Source: Microbacterium sp. H83 (GTDB lineage Bacteria; Actinomycetota; Actinomycetes; Actinomycetales; Microbacteriaceae). Taken from it: a stretch of 64,000 nt of DNA. The position numbers and the translations under genes are program-made. Numbering within the stretch: the first letter of the stretch is position 1; each line of letters opens with the position of its first letter. Of this stretch, positions 24,821 to 34,200 are shown in pieces. The DNA lies in NCBI RefSeq assembly GCF_001650405.1, contig NZ_LWCU01000002.1, forward strand, positions 1 through 64,000, given 5' to 3'. Under the pieces are notes generated by a model. The model was given only the letters and a program-made list of their open reading frames with translations. It was not told the DNA's origin and did not search any database.

Positions 24821-26169
24821 TCGTCCCCGGAGCCGGGCGACTCCCTCGCGGCCTCGGCGCTGAGCGCCGGACCCGCGGCGAAGAACTCGATCCAGGCATC
24901 CGACACGTGGCCGATGTCGTCCTGCGTGTAGCCGAGCTGGGTGACCGGATCGCTCGCGGCGTCCTCCGAGCCCTCCTCGAGCACCGCTCCCGGGATGGCG
25001 TACGCCGTGCCGGACTCGTCGATGAGCACGGCCATGCCGACCATGTCGTCCGAGGCGCCGCGCACCTGCACGAGCGCTCCGCCGCCCACGGCGACGTCGA
25101 CCCGCGAACGATCCTCCGGCAGCTCCTCGGCGGTCGCGCCGAGCACGGTGCGGGCGTCGTCGGTCAGGACGGCGCAGGGCGTCTCGCCGGTGGCGAGCGG
25201 AGTCAGCGGCTGGGACGGCCAGTCCGCGCCGCCCACGTTCGGGACGGTCGGGATGTCGGCGACGTCGGCGGGCGACACCTCTTCGTCGGCATCCGCCTGC
25301 GCGCCGCTGCCGAGCAGGTAGAGCTGGTACGCGAGAGGGCTGAGCTGCGCGAGTTCGCCCGTCGCGAGCGCCACGTACCGCAGCTCCGGAGGGTCGCCCT
25401 GCACGTGCACGATGGTGCCCGCGGTGAGGTCCGTGCCCGGGAGCGTGGCGCCGACCGCGTTCAGCGTGATGGGCTCGAGCTCGTCGCCCGACTCGAAGAG
25501 GTTCAGCCAGCGGCCGTCGACCTCGAGGATGTCGCTCGTGCCGAGGCCGACCGCGCGCAGCACGGCGTTCGCGTCGTCGGGGGAGACCTGGTGACGCAGC
25601 CCGTCGGCGACGACGAAGAGATCCTCGCCCCGCTGCACGACGGCCCCGGTGCCGGCCGACACGTCGGCGATCGGGTTCGCCGCCAGCGACACCGAGCTCC
25701 CCTCGCCGTCGTCGATGCACGCGGTCCACGAGGAGTTGAGCAGGGCCGACGGCTTCGGCAGATCGTCGGGCGCACCCAGGATGCCGATCGCCGGTCCGAC
25801 CGGGATGCCGTCCAGCGCCGACTGATCGGTGCGGACGACCTTGAACTCGCCGGCGGGGATCAGCAGTCGCGCGCTCGCGGTGTTGATGACGGGGTACAGC
25901 GTGCCGTCGACCGAGACGTACCGGGAGCCGGTGTCGGTCGCCACGATCAGCCGATTGTTCTGCCAGTCCCCGGGGAGCCCCGGCTGCATGATGCCCCAGA
26001 ACACCCCCACCAGGATCACGCCGACCGTCAGCGCGACACCGGCCACGACCGCACGCAGCGGCTTCGCCGGGTCGAGCTCCTTGCCTCCCGGAGCCCCGCC
26101 GGTGAAGGCGGAGAGGAGTCGGCGTCGGCTGAAGCCCTGCGCCTCGATCAGGTCCTTCTTGGTCGCCAT
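24817..26169 (-). CDS. eccB: Type VII secretion protein EccB
   Basis: A 450-residue core component of the ESX membrane complex. The start MATKKDLIEAQGFSRRRL is the hallmark of EccB, followed by one membrane helix (residues ~42-65) and a large periplasmic domain with repeated beta segments such as VSVDGTLYPVINTASARLL. Cys residues are few and spaced as in the family (around TACIDD and ETPCAVL). It lies 3 bp after eccD and overlaps mycP, giving the order eccD-eccB-mycP. Confidence 0.95.
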   Translation of the reverse strand: MATKKDLIEAQGFSRRRLLSAFTGGAPGGKELDPAKPLRAVVAGVALTVGVILVGVFWGIMQPGLPGDWQNNRLIVATDTGSRYVSVDGTLYPVINTASARLLIPAGEFKVVRTDQSALDGIPVGPAIGILGAPDDLPKPSALLNSSWTACIDDGEGSSVSLAANPIADVSAGTGAVVQRGEDLFVVADGLRHQVSPDDANAVLRAVGLGTSDILEVDGRWLNLFESGDELEPITLNAVGATLPGTDLTAGTIVHVQGDPPELRYVALATGELAQLSPLAYQLYLLGSGAQADADEEVSPADVADIPTVPNVGGADWPSQPLTPLATGETPCAVLTDDARTVLGATAEELPEDRSRVDVAVGGGALVQVRGASDDMVGMAVLIDESGTAYAIPGAVLEEGSEDAASDPVTQLGYTQDDIGHVSDAWIEFFAAGPALSAEAARESPGSGDE

Positions 26170-26172
26170 GGG

Positions 26173-27507
26173 TCAGACGAGTCCCGCCGTGATGACGCCC
26201 AGAGGGAGGAGGAGCGCGAGAGCGATGACCTCGACGGTGTCGCCGAGGCGCGTGAGCCGCAGACGCGCCTTGGGCGTCAGCAGCGTGAGACCGACGAGCA
26301 TCACCGTGGCCACGACGAGCACCAGGAGCATCCAGGTGCGCACGTCCGGCAGCGCGAGTGCGACGGTCACCCCGGTGACGGCGAGCCCGATCGCCCCGAT
26401 CGCCATGAGCACGAGCACGCCCAGCCGCGCGTGGATCTGACGGGACTGGAACATCATGCCCACGAACGCGAGCACGCACAGCACGGCGCCGAACACCCCG
26501 CTCGCGGCGACCAGCGGGGTCGCGATGAGCGCCGCGAGCCCGAGAGCGGCGCGCAGCGCGATCAGGGTGCGCGTTCCTGCCGCCGCGCGACGCTTCACCT
26601 CGTCGGCGTCGATCGCCTCGGGGGCTGCGAACATGTCGGCGTCGCTCTGCGGCGAGATGACGCGGATGCGCGTGGAGCTGAGCGCCAGCCACGGGATGCC
26701 GTTGGCGAGCAGCGCCGTCGTGGCGAGCATGACGGCGTACGGAGCGAGCGCATCGCCGAACGCGGCGGCGCTCGTGGCCGTGATGCCGATGGACGCGCCC
26801 AGGGCGATCGGCACGAGATGGATCTCGGGCTTCTCCTGGGTCACGGCGAGGCTGAGTCCGCCGACGATGACGAGCCCGAGGCCCATCGCGGCGAGGGGCC
26901 AGCCCCAGATGCTCTGGGTCGGCACGGCGAGGAAGCCCGCGAGACCGCCGTAGGCCGCGGCCGAGAGGCCGAGCGCGTGGCCGGCCTCCGGCTGCCGCAG
27001 GCGCATGAGGACGGCGGCGGCCACGCTCAGCACGACCGCCCCCGAGCCGGCGATGATGGCGGGGAGCAGCGAGGTGGGCGGCGTCGCGATGAGGAGGAGG
27101 GCGCAGAGGGCGAGGAACGTGAGGCTGATGAAGAGCGCCGTGCGCGAGCTGTCGGCGGGAGTCCACGAGCCGTGCTGCTCTGCGGTGGCGTCGATGACGG
27201 CCTCGACCACGTCGTCGTAGACGCGCGGCTCGCTCATGAGGCCGCCGCGCACCAGGGTGAGCAGCTCGCCGTCGAGCACGCCCTGCGCGGCGGCGCCGCG
27301 GGCGGGGTCGAGAGGGGTGCCGTCGGCGCGCTGCAGCGCGTAGCCGCCGTGCGTCAGGGTCGGGTCGAGCACTCCGAGGCTGCGGGCGAACCCGGGGATG
27401 ATCTCGATGAGCGGGATCTGCGAGGGCACGCCGACATCGAGCCGCCGGTCGTCGCTGACGACGGAAATCCGCAGCACGGTGCCGGCCGTGGCGCTGGTCT
27501 GAGTCAT
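26173..27507 (-). CDS. eccD: Type VII secretion membrane protein EccD (copy 1)
   Basis: A 444-residue protein with an N-terminal ubiquitin-like (YukD-type) domain (residues ~10-90, LRISVVSDDRRLDVGVPS) followed by about eleven membrane helices. This is the EccD layout that forms the membrane channel of ESX systems. The ATG at 27507 is preceded on the minus strand by a G-rich ribosome binding site (GGAGGGGG). It heads the leftward eccD-eccB-mycP operon and is divergent from the WXG100 genes. A second, diverged EccD is encoded at 28641. Confidence 0.9.
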   Translation of the reverse strand: MTQTSATAGTVLRISVVSDDRRLDVGVPSQIPLIEIIPGFARSLGVLDPTLTHGGYALQRADGTPLDPARGAAAQGVLDGELLTLVRGGLMSEPRVYDDVVEAVIDATAEQHGSWTPADSSRTALFISLTFLALCALLLIATPPTSLLPAIIAGSGAVVLSVAAAVLMRLRQPEAGHALGLSAAAYGGLAGFLAVPTQSIWGWPLAAMGLGLVIVGGLSLAVTQEKPEIHLVPIALGASIGITATSAAAFGDALAPYAVMLATTALLANGIPWLALSSTRIRVISPQSDADMFAAPEAIDADEVKRRAAAGTRTLIALRAALGLAALIATPLVAASGVFGAVLCVLAFVGMMFQSRQIHARLGVLVLMAIGAIGLAVTGVTVALALPDVRTWMLLVLVVATVMLVGLTLLTPKARLRLTRLGDTVEVIALALLLPLGVITAGLV

Positions 27508-27813
27508 GGAACGATGCCCCCTCCATGGTGAGCGGCGTCCGGGACGATGGACCGGGCGCCGCGCATTCCGCCTCTCACCCTAGTTGAGCGGTGCGACAAC
27601 GCGTAGTCGCGCGCCGCACCGATTCGTCGGTCGGACGGGATTTCTCCATCGAGTGCACGATCTCCGCACGGATGCGCCCGCCGTCCTGGCGATTCCGGTC
27701 GATCTGATCTAGCCTGTCTCCTGAAACGAATCGTGGGGGGTTGTTTCGAAGTCGTCCCAAGACCGGGATGCGCTCCCCGCACGTGTGTCCTAACGGACCG
27801 GAGGGAGTGAGTA
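27508..27813. other. Divergent control region between eccD and the WXG100 genes
   Basis: A 306-bp region without a gene. The rightward side holds TAGCCT (27710-27715) as -10 candidate with TGGCGA 17 bp upstream (27687-27692), a 90-nt leader containing a G6 run, and the ribosome binding site GGAGGGAG before the ATG at 27814. The leftward side holds GGAGGGGG before eccD. A leftward -10 could not be fixed. No repeat or operator stands out. Confidence 0.45.
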
Positions 27814-28131
27814 ATGGCTGATGTCATCTCCGCAGAAGAGGGGGCTCTGCGCCGCGGAGCCCAGGCAGTGCGGGAGACCAAGTCCGGGATCGACCAGCAG
27901 ACCAAGAAGGTCCGCAGCGAGATCGAGCAGCTTCGGGGATTCTGGACGGGTGCGGCTGCCGCGTCGTTCACCACGCTCATGTCCCGTTGGGACGAGCAGG
28001 CTCGTCAGCTCAACGAGGTCCTCGTGACCCTCGAGGATGCCCTTGCAGGCACCGAGCGCGACCAGGCCGCGACCGAAGAGGCGCACCAGCAGACCATTTC
28101 GGGCCTCGGCTCGATGATGTCGGGCGCCTGA
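27814..28131 (+). CDS. WXG100 family protein (Esx-like, WTG)
   Basis: A 105-residue helical-hairpin protein secreted by type VII systems. The turn motif WTG lies near residue 44 in FWTGAAAASF, with long amphipathic helices on both sides. It has no signal peptide and no C-terminal YxxxD motif, so it probably leaves the cell as a dimer with the next gene product, which has one. Strong ribosome binding site GGAGGGAG precedes the ATG. It starts the esx-esx-eccD-FHA-eccC operon. Confidence 0.92.
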   Translation: MADVISAEEGALRRGAQAVRETKSGIDQQTKKVRSEIEQLRGFWTGAAAASFTTLMSRWDEQARQLNEVLVTLEDALAGTERDQAATEEAHQQTISGLGSMMSGA

Positions 28132-28165
28132 GCGCGCGCATCCACAGGACTTTAAGGAGAACATC

Positions 28166-28456
28166 ATGCAGTCGATGTCAGTTCGCCCCGAGCAGGTCAA
28201 CGCCCTGGCCGCTCAGATCCGCAGCGGTTCGCAGGGCATCCGCTCCGAGCTCGACCGCCTCGAGTCCGAGGTCGCCAAGCTCCGCGCAGCCTGGGACGGC
28301 TCCGCGCAGCAGGCCTACGACCAGGCCCAGGCCAAGTGGAACCGCTCGCTGAGCGAGATGCAGCAGCTTCTCACCCAGATCGCGGGCAAGACCGAGGAGA
28401 TCTCGGGTCAGTACGTGCAGACCGACAAGTCGGCTGCCGGCCGCTTCGGCGCCTGA
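28166..28456 (+). CDS. WXG100 family protein (Esx-like, WDG) with YxxxD signal
   Basis: A 96-residue WXG100 protein with the turn motif AWDGSAQQAY near residue 43 and a C-terminal YVQTD, which matches the YxxxD secretion signal of ESX substrates. It starts 34 bp after the first WXG100 gene, with AAGGAG upstream. The two probably form a heterodimer bound by EccC through the YxxxD tail. Two strong hairpins follow the gene. Confidence 0.93.
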   Translation: MQSMSVRPEQVNALAAQIRSGSQGIRSELDRLESEVAKLRAAWDGSAQQAYDQAQAKWNRSLSEMQQLLTQIAGKTEEISGQYVQTDKSAAGRFGA

Positions 28457-28462
28457 TCTCGA

Positions 28463-28497
28463 GCGCGGGCCCGATGCATCTCGCATCGGGCCCGCGC
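28463..28497 (+). terminator. First hairpin after the WXG100 pair, perfect 15-bp stem
   Basis: 28463-28477 (GCGCGGGCCCGATGC) pairs perfectly with 28483-28497 around a 5-nt loop. It starts 7 nt after the stop of the second WXG100 gene. No U tract follows, so it may be a partial terminator or a 3'-end stabiliser that keeps the esx mRNA more abundant than the downstream machinery mRNA. Confidence 0.7.
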
Positions 28498-28498
28498 C

Positions 28499-28542
28499 GT
28501 CTGCGCTGTCCTCCGACCGAGACGTCGGAGGGCAGCGCAGAC
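28499..28542 (+). terminator. Second hairpin, 19-bp stem with one G-U pair
   Basis: 28499-28517 pairs with 28524-28542 (19 bp, one G-U wobble) around a 6-nt loop, one base after the first hairpin. Two long hairpins in tandem form a strong block to transcription or to 3' exonucleases. A fresh promoter (TAGGGT at 28629) lies downstream for the remaining operon. Confidence 0.7.
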
Positions 28543-28628
28543 GCGAGAGATGGCCTCGATCGCAATCGATCGACGGTCCCGGCGCGCGGCGTCATCGCGC
28601 TGGGCGAGGTCGCCGACTCCAGGATGGA

Positions 28629-28641
28629 TAGGGTGCAGAGG
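28629..28641 (+). promoter_or_regulatory. Leaderless promoter of the second eccD (-10 TAGGGT)
   Basis: TAGGGT (28629-28634) is 6 nt before the GTG at 28641, with no intervening ribosome binding site. It lies after the two hairpins, so eccD copy 2, the FHA gene and eccC can be transcribed on their own. The -35 is not evident. Confidence 0.5.
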
Positions 28642-30005
28642 TGGCAGTCGATACAACAGAGCGCCGTCGCATCGTCCTGCAGAGCGAAGACCGTCGTATC
28701 GACATCTCGCTGCCGCTGGACGAGACCCTCGACGACGCGCTGATCCTGAGCGGACTCTCCACCGCAGGACGCTTCATCACGATCGGTCCCGGCGGCTTCG
28801 AGATCCCCGGCGACACCGAGTGCGAGGACCTCGTCGACGGCGGGCTCTACTCGCTCATCGATCGCACCGCCCTGCCCGCTGCGGGTGAGCGGCCGCGACC
28901 CCCGGCCGGACCGAGCCGCATGGACCACGGAGCGCGATGGTGGATGCTCGCGGTCAGCGCCCTCCTGCTCGTGGCGGTCTTCGCGCAGGGCGCGGGGGAG
29001 CCGCTGCTCCGCCTGCTCGTGGCGCTCCTGCTCGTCGCCGGATCCGTCAGCGGCGCCGTGGCGTGGGCCCGGCGCGACTCCGCGGCCGGCGTGCGCGGCA
29101 TCCTCGGCGTGCTCGCTCCCGTGCTCCTGTCCTTCGCGGCGGGTGCGCTGCTCATCCCCGCCGGGCTGGAGGCGAGCGGTCATCTGGCCGCGGCATCCGG
29201 CTTCCTCGCCGCCAGCGTGACGACGGCCATCATCGCCGTCGCGGCCCGTGCTCGTCCGATGCGTGCGGCAGCAGGCACCGCGACCGTGCTGCTCGTCGGC
29301 CTCGCCGTCGTGTGGGGCCTGGCGCTGCTGCTGCGGTGGGGGCCCGCCGAGGCCGCCGCGATCTCGCTCGGACTCGTGCCGCTGGGGCTCCGCGCCCTGC
29401 CGAGCAGCCTCGTGAACCTCCCCGAGGGCTACTTCATCGACTACAAGCACTTCATGACCAGCCGCTGGACGGTGCGAGGTGCGATCCCCGAGGCGATCGG
29501 CGTGCTGCGCCCCGATCGGGTCATCGCCGTGGTCGACGACTCGTCGGCGCGCCTCATCTCCGGCACCGCCGTGCTGAGCGTCGTCGCGGCGGCGATGGCT
29601 CCGCTGGCGTTCCTCCGCCCCTGGCCCGACGACCCGATCGTCCGCGCCGGCGGCATCGCCCTCCTCGTGTGCACCGCGCTCGCTCTGCTGCTCACGCCGC
29701 GGCACACGACCTCGCACATCCTGCGCTGGCTGCCGCGAGGCGCGGCCGCCGTCGTCTTCGTGGTCGCCGGGGTGCAGGCGGCCGTCGCGCTCGGGTCCGG
29801 CTTCCAGATCCTCGGCGCCGTCGCGCTCTTCGCCCTGGGCCTCCTCGCGGTCGCGGTGGTCATCCCCGTGGCGCGCGGCGCGAGCTCCCTGGTCTGGTCG
29901 AGGTTCGGCGACGCGTTCGAGTGGCTGGCCGTGGCGCTCGCATTGCCCGCGGCCCTGCTCTACGCGAATGCCCTGTCCCTCGTTCGTGGAATGATGGCGG
30001 GATGA
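28641..30005 (+). CDS. eccD: EccD-like type VII secretion membrane protein (copy 2)
   Basis: A 454-residue protein with a short ubiquitin-like N-terminal domain (residues ~8-80, starting RRRIVLQSEDRRIDISLP) and about eleven membrane helices, the same layout as the first EccD. The sequences differ strongly, for example in the loop GYFIDYKHFMTS. EccD forms dimers in mycobacterial ESX complexes, so two paralogues in one locus could form a heterodimer; this is inference. The start is GTG 28641, probably leaderless. Its stop overlaps the ATG of the RDD-FHA gene (ATGA). Confidence 0.8.
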   Translation: MAVDTTERRRIVLQSEDRRIDISLPLDETLDDALILSGLSTAGRFITIGPGGFEIPGDTECEDLVDGGLYSLIDRTALPAAGERPRPPAGPSRMDHGARWWMLAVSALLLVAVFAQGAGEPLLRLLVALLLVAGSVSGAVAWARRDSAAGVRGILGVLAPVLLSFAAGALLIPAGLEASGHLAAASGFLAASVTTAIIAVAARARPMRAAAGTATVLLVGLAVVWGLALLLRWGPAEAAAISLGLVPLGLRALPSSLVNLPEGYFIDYKHFMTSRWTVRGAIPEAIGVLRPDRVIAVVDDSSARLISGTAVLSVVAAAMAPLAFLRPWPDDPIVRAGGIALLVCTALALLLTPRHTTSHILRWLPRGAAAVVFVVAGVQAAVALGSGFQILGAVALFALGLLAVAVVIPVARGASSLVWSRFGDAFEWLAVALALPAALLYANALSLVRGMMAG

Positions 30006-31252
30006 GCGGGAACGGCGAGCCACAGTCCTGGCCGGGCGGTGGGCTGATCCCCCCGATGGCCCCTGCCGCGCCCTCTCAGGCGGAGATCCCGGCGCTTCCG
30101 CCGGCGCTCATCTCGGCCCCTCCCGGTGTCGACGGCGCCCCGCTGAGCGCCGGTGCGACCCCGCCTCCCACTCCGCTCGTGCCGACACGGGCTCAGTCCC
30201 GCCGCCCCGCCGAGGGCCTCGGTGCGGCGTTCCTCGGCTCGCCCGCCGGCACCGGCGTCCGGATCGCGGCCTTCACGCTCGACGTCGCCGTGGTGATCCT
30301 GGCCGCCGCGATCGTCCTCGTCACCACGCGCAGTGTGGTGCTCGCCGGCCTCGCGGTCGCCGAGTTCGCGCTCTTCCTCTGGGTGCTCGAGGCGCGCACG
30401 GGCCTCACCCTCGGCAATGCCGTGCTGCGGCTGCGGACCGCTCGAGGCGATCGGCCGTTCTCCCCCGGGGTGGGCCGACAGTTCGTCCGCGGCATCGTCA
30501 CCGGCGCCGGGTTCCTCGTCGCCGTGGGGAGCTGGATCGTCGTCGCGTCGAGCGCCTGGGACCGTGGCGGGCGCCGGCAGAGCTGGGCCGACCGCATCGC
30601 CGGGACCGTCGTCGTCGCCGTGCCGTCGCGTGCGGCCGCCGCCGCGGAGCCGGCGCCTGCGCCCGCGGCGGACGTCGAGTCGCTCGCGCCCCCGCAGATC
30701 GTGGCGCTGGGTGCGCACCCGACCACCGTCGACGAGGACTCCGAGCCCACCGACGCCCGCGCCGCGTCGCACCGGCTGGAATCGCCGGCGGCGCCGGCTC
30801 CCGGCCAGGACGCTCCGCTGTTCACCGTCGCACCGGCGCAGCAGGTGGGGTCGCCGGCGGCCCCCGAGTCCGCCGCGGCATCCGAGTCGGGCGCTCTGCT
30901 GCTCATCTTCGACACCGGGCAGCGCGTGCAGCTCGGGCTCCCGCTGGCGGCGAACCTCGGGCGCGCTCCGGTCGCGAGCGTGCACGACGACCGTCTGGTC
31001 ATCGTCACCGATCCGGACTCGTCGGTGTCGAAGACGCATCTGCGCATCGAGCACTCCCGCGGACGCACGTGGGTCACCGACTTCGGCTCGACCAACGGCT
31101 CCGACATCCGGTCGGACGACGGCCAGACCACCGAACTCGTCGCGGGGGAGCGCGTGCTCCTCGACGACGCCGATCGCGTGCGCATCGGCAACCGCAGCTT
31201 CACCATCAGCCTTCTGCTGGCGTCGGACAGCAGCGCCGGAGAGAGAGCATGA
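30002..31252 (+). CDS. RDD membrane domain - FHA domain fusion protein
   Basis: A 416-residue protein. Residues 1-75 are Pro/Ala-rich; residues ~85-205 form an RDD-type membrane domain with GVRIAAFTLDVAVV, LEARTGLTLGN and WADRIAGTVV; then an Ala/Pro linker; residues ~300-410 form an FHA domain with NLGRAP, SVSKTHLRI and STNGS. The FHA residues for phosphothreonine recognition are intact. It overlaps both neighbours by 4 bp, eccD copy 2 upstream and eccC downstream, so it is a tightly coupled part of the secretion operon. It likely links the secretion complex to Thr phosphorylation by the kinase. Confidence 0.87.
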   Translation: MSGNGEPQSWPGGGLIPPMAPAAPSQAEIPALPPALISAPPGVDGAPLSAGATPPPTPLVPTRAQSRRPAEGLGAAFLGSPAGTGVRIAAFTLDVAVVILAAAIVLVTTRSVVLAGLAVAEFALFLWVLEARTGLTLGNAVLRLRTARGDRPFSPGVGRQFVRGIVTGAGFLVAVGSWIVVASSAWDRGGRRQSWADRIAGTVVVAVPSRAAAAAEPAPAPAADVESLAPPQIVALGAHPTTVDEDSEPTDARAASHRLESPAAPAPGQDAPLFTVAPAQQVGSPAAPESAAASESGALLLIFDTGQRVQLGLPLAANLGRAPVASVHDDRLVIVTDPDSSVSKTHLRIEHSRGRTWVTDFGSTNGSDIRSDDGQTTELVAGERVLLDDADRVRIGNRSFTISLLLASDSSAGERA

Positions 31253-34200
31253 CAGGACCCCGCCTCGCGCCGCCCCGCGTCCCCTCAGGGAAGCTCCCCG
31301 TCCAGGCGCCAACGGAGCTGCAGCCCAGCGACGGCGGCATGGGCGTGCTCGGGTCCCTGCTCCCCATGCTCGGCAGCGTCGGCGCGATCGTCATGGTCAC
31401 GATGTCGAATCAGTCGGTGACGGGCCTGCTCACCGGCGGCATGTTCCTGCTCTCGTCGCTCGGGTTCGTCGCCGTGAACGGATGGCGTCAGCGGTCGCAG
31501 CGGCAGGCCGCCACCCTCGGCTCCCGCCGGGAGTACCTCGCCTATCTCACCGAGCTCCGCCAGAGCGTGCGCGTCGCCGCGCGCCAGCAGCGGCGCGCCG
31601 GCAACTGGCACCTGCCGGCGCCGTCCGCCCTGCCGTACATCGCCGAGGAGCGCACCCGGGTCTGGGAGCGCTCTGCGAACGACCCCGACTTCCTCTCCGT
31701 GCGCGTCGGCACGAGCGACCAGCCGCTGTGCATCTCGCTCGAGGCCCCGGAGCTGCCGCCGCTCGCGCAGCTCGATCCGGTCGCGGCCTCGGCCGCGCAC
31801 CGCTTCATGCTGACGCACGAGATCCAGAAGAACCTGCCGCTCGGCGTGACTCTCCGCGACTACTCCCGCATCGAGATCACGGGCGACGAGAGCGAGTCCC
31901 GTGCCCTGGCTCGAGCGATGCTCCTGCACGTCGCGACCATGCACGACCCCGACATGGTGCAGATCGTGATCGCGGCCGACCCCGGCTCCCTCCCGCAGTG
32001 GGAGTGGGCCAAGTGGATGCCGCACACGCACTCGCGCACCATCAGGGACGGCCTGGGCGCCGCCCGCATGATCGGGTCGCAGCTCTCCGAACTCGAGGAC
32101 ATGCTCCCCGCGGAGGTGCGCGAGCGCTCCCGCTTCGCGCGGGACGGCGCGGCGCCCAAGGTGCCGCACATCGTGATCCTCACCGACGGGGCGAGCACCT
32201 CCTTCAACGACATGCTCGTGAGCGGCGACGGCGTGCAGGGCGTGACCGTGATCGACCTGCCGGCCCGCTGGGGCGACCTCGACGACCCGAACGCGCTGCG
32301 CATCGCCTTCGAGCCCGGCAGCACGGGCACGCGCGCCGAGCTCGTCAGCCTGCAGGGCCCCGCTCGTCCCTTCGAGGCGGATGCGATCAGCATCGTCGAG
32401 GCCGAGGCGACGGCTCGTCGGCTGATCTCGCTCTACTCGGGCGGGACCACCGTGACGAAGAAGAAGAGCGCCACCGGGCAGGCGGAGCTGGTCGAGCTCC
32501 TCGGTCTGCCCGACGTGCGCGACCTGGATCTCGACGCCGCGTGGTCGCCGCGACTCGAGCGCGACCGGCTGCGGGTGCCGATCGGTCAGACGGAGGACGG
32601 CTCGCCGCTCATCCTCGACATCAAGGAGTCCGCCCAGCAGGGCATGGGCCCGCACGGTCTCATCATCGGCGCGACGGGCTCGGGCAAGTCGGAGGTGCTG
32701 CGCACGCTCGTGCTCGCCCTCGCCATGACCCATTCCCCCGAGCAGCTCAACTTCGTGCTCGTCGACTTCAAGGGCGGCGCGACCTTCGCCGGCATGGCCG
32801 ACATGCCGCACGTGTCGGCGATCATCACCAACCTCGGCGAGGAGATCTCGCTCGTCGACCGCATGCAGGATGCGCTGCAGGGCGAGATGGTGCGTCGACA
32901 GGAGCTGCTGCGCGCGACGGGGCCGTTCGCCAACGTGGCGGATTACGAGAAGGCCCGCCGCGGCGGACGCACCGACCTCGCACCGTTGCCGGCTCTGCTC
33001 ATCGTCGCCGACGAGTTCTCGGAGCTGCTGTCGGCCAAGCCGGAGTTCGTCGACACGTTCGTGAACATCGGCCGCCTCGGCCGCTCTCTCCAGGTGCACC
33101 TCCTGCTGTCCTCCCAGCGCCTGGAGGAGGGCAAGCTCCGCGGTCTCGACACGCACCTGTCGTACCGCATCGGTCTCCGCACGTTCTCGGCCGCCGAGTC
33201 GCGCACGGTCCTCGGAGTGCCGGACGCGTACCACCTGCCCACGCAGCCCGGCGCGGGCATCCTGAAGTCCGACACCGAGACGATGACGCAGTTCCGTGCA
33301 TCGTACGTGTCGGGCCCTCCGCCCCGCCGTCGGCGACGCGCGGCATCCGGCGCGACGCAGAGCTCGGGATCCACGGCGGTCGAGCTGTTCACCGCCGCGC
33401 CGGTCTGGCGTGCCGAGACCCCGACCGAGGAGCCCGAGGTCGTCGTCGACGCCGAGCCCGAGGAGAAGCGCAACACGTTCGAGATCGCCGTCGAGCTCAT
33501 GAGCGGCCGCGGTCCGGCAGCCCACCAGGTGTGGCTTCCGCCGCTCGAGACGCCGGCGACGCTCGACCAGCTGTTCGGCGACCTCGTCGAGGACCCGGCC
33601 CTCGGTCTCGTCTCCCCGCGCTGGCGCGGCGCCGGCGCCCTCACCGTCCCGCTCGGCATCGTCGACGTCCCGCTCGAGCAGCGTCGCGAGAACCTCGCCG
33701 TCTCGCTCGGCGGCGCCGCGGGGCACATGGCGATCGTCGGCGCACCGCTGAGCGGCAAGAGCACGCTCGCCCGCACGACGATGGTGGCGCTCGCCCTCAC
33801 GAATACGCCGCAGGAGGTGCAGTTCTTCGTCATCGACTTCGGCGGCGGCAGCTTCGCCGGACTCCAGCGGTTCACGCATGTGAGCGGCGTCGCGACGCGG
33901 TCGGAGCCCGACATCGTCCGCCGCACGGTGGCCGAGGTGACGAGCCTGCTCAACGCGCGCGAGGTGTACTTCCGTCAGAACGGCATCGACTCGATCGACA
34001 CCTACCGTCAGCGCCGCGCCCAGGGCCTGGCGGACGACGGATACGGCGACATCTTCCTCATGGTGGACGGATGGGGCACCCTGCGCTCCGAGTTCGAGAT
34101 GCTCGAGCCGCAGATCCAGGCGATCGCGGCGCGCGGTCTGACCTATGGCGTGCACGTCGTGATCACGGCCGCGCGGTGGATGGAGATCCGCGCGAACATC

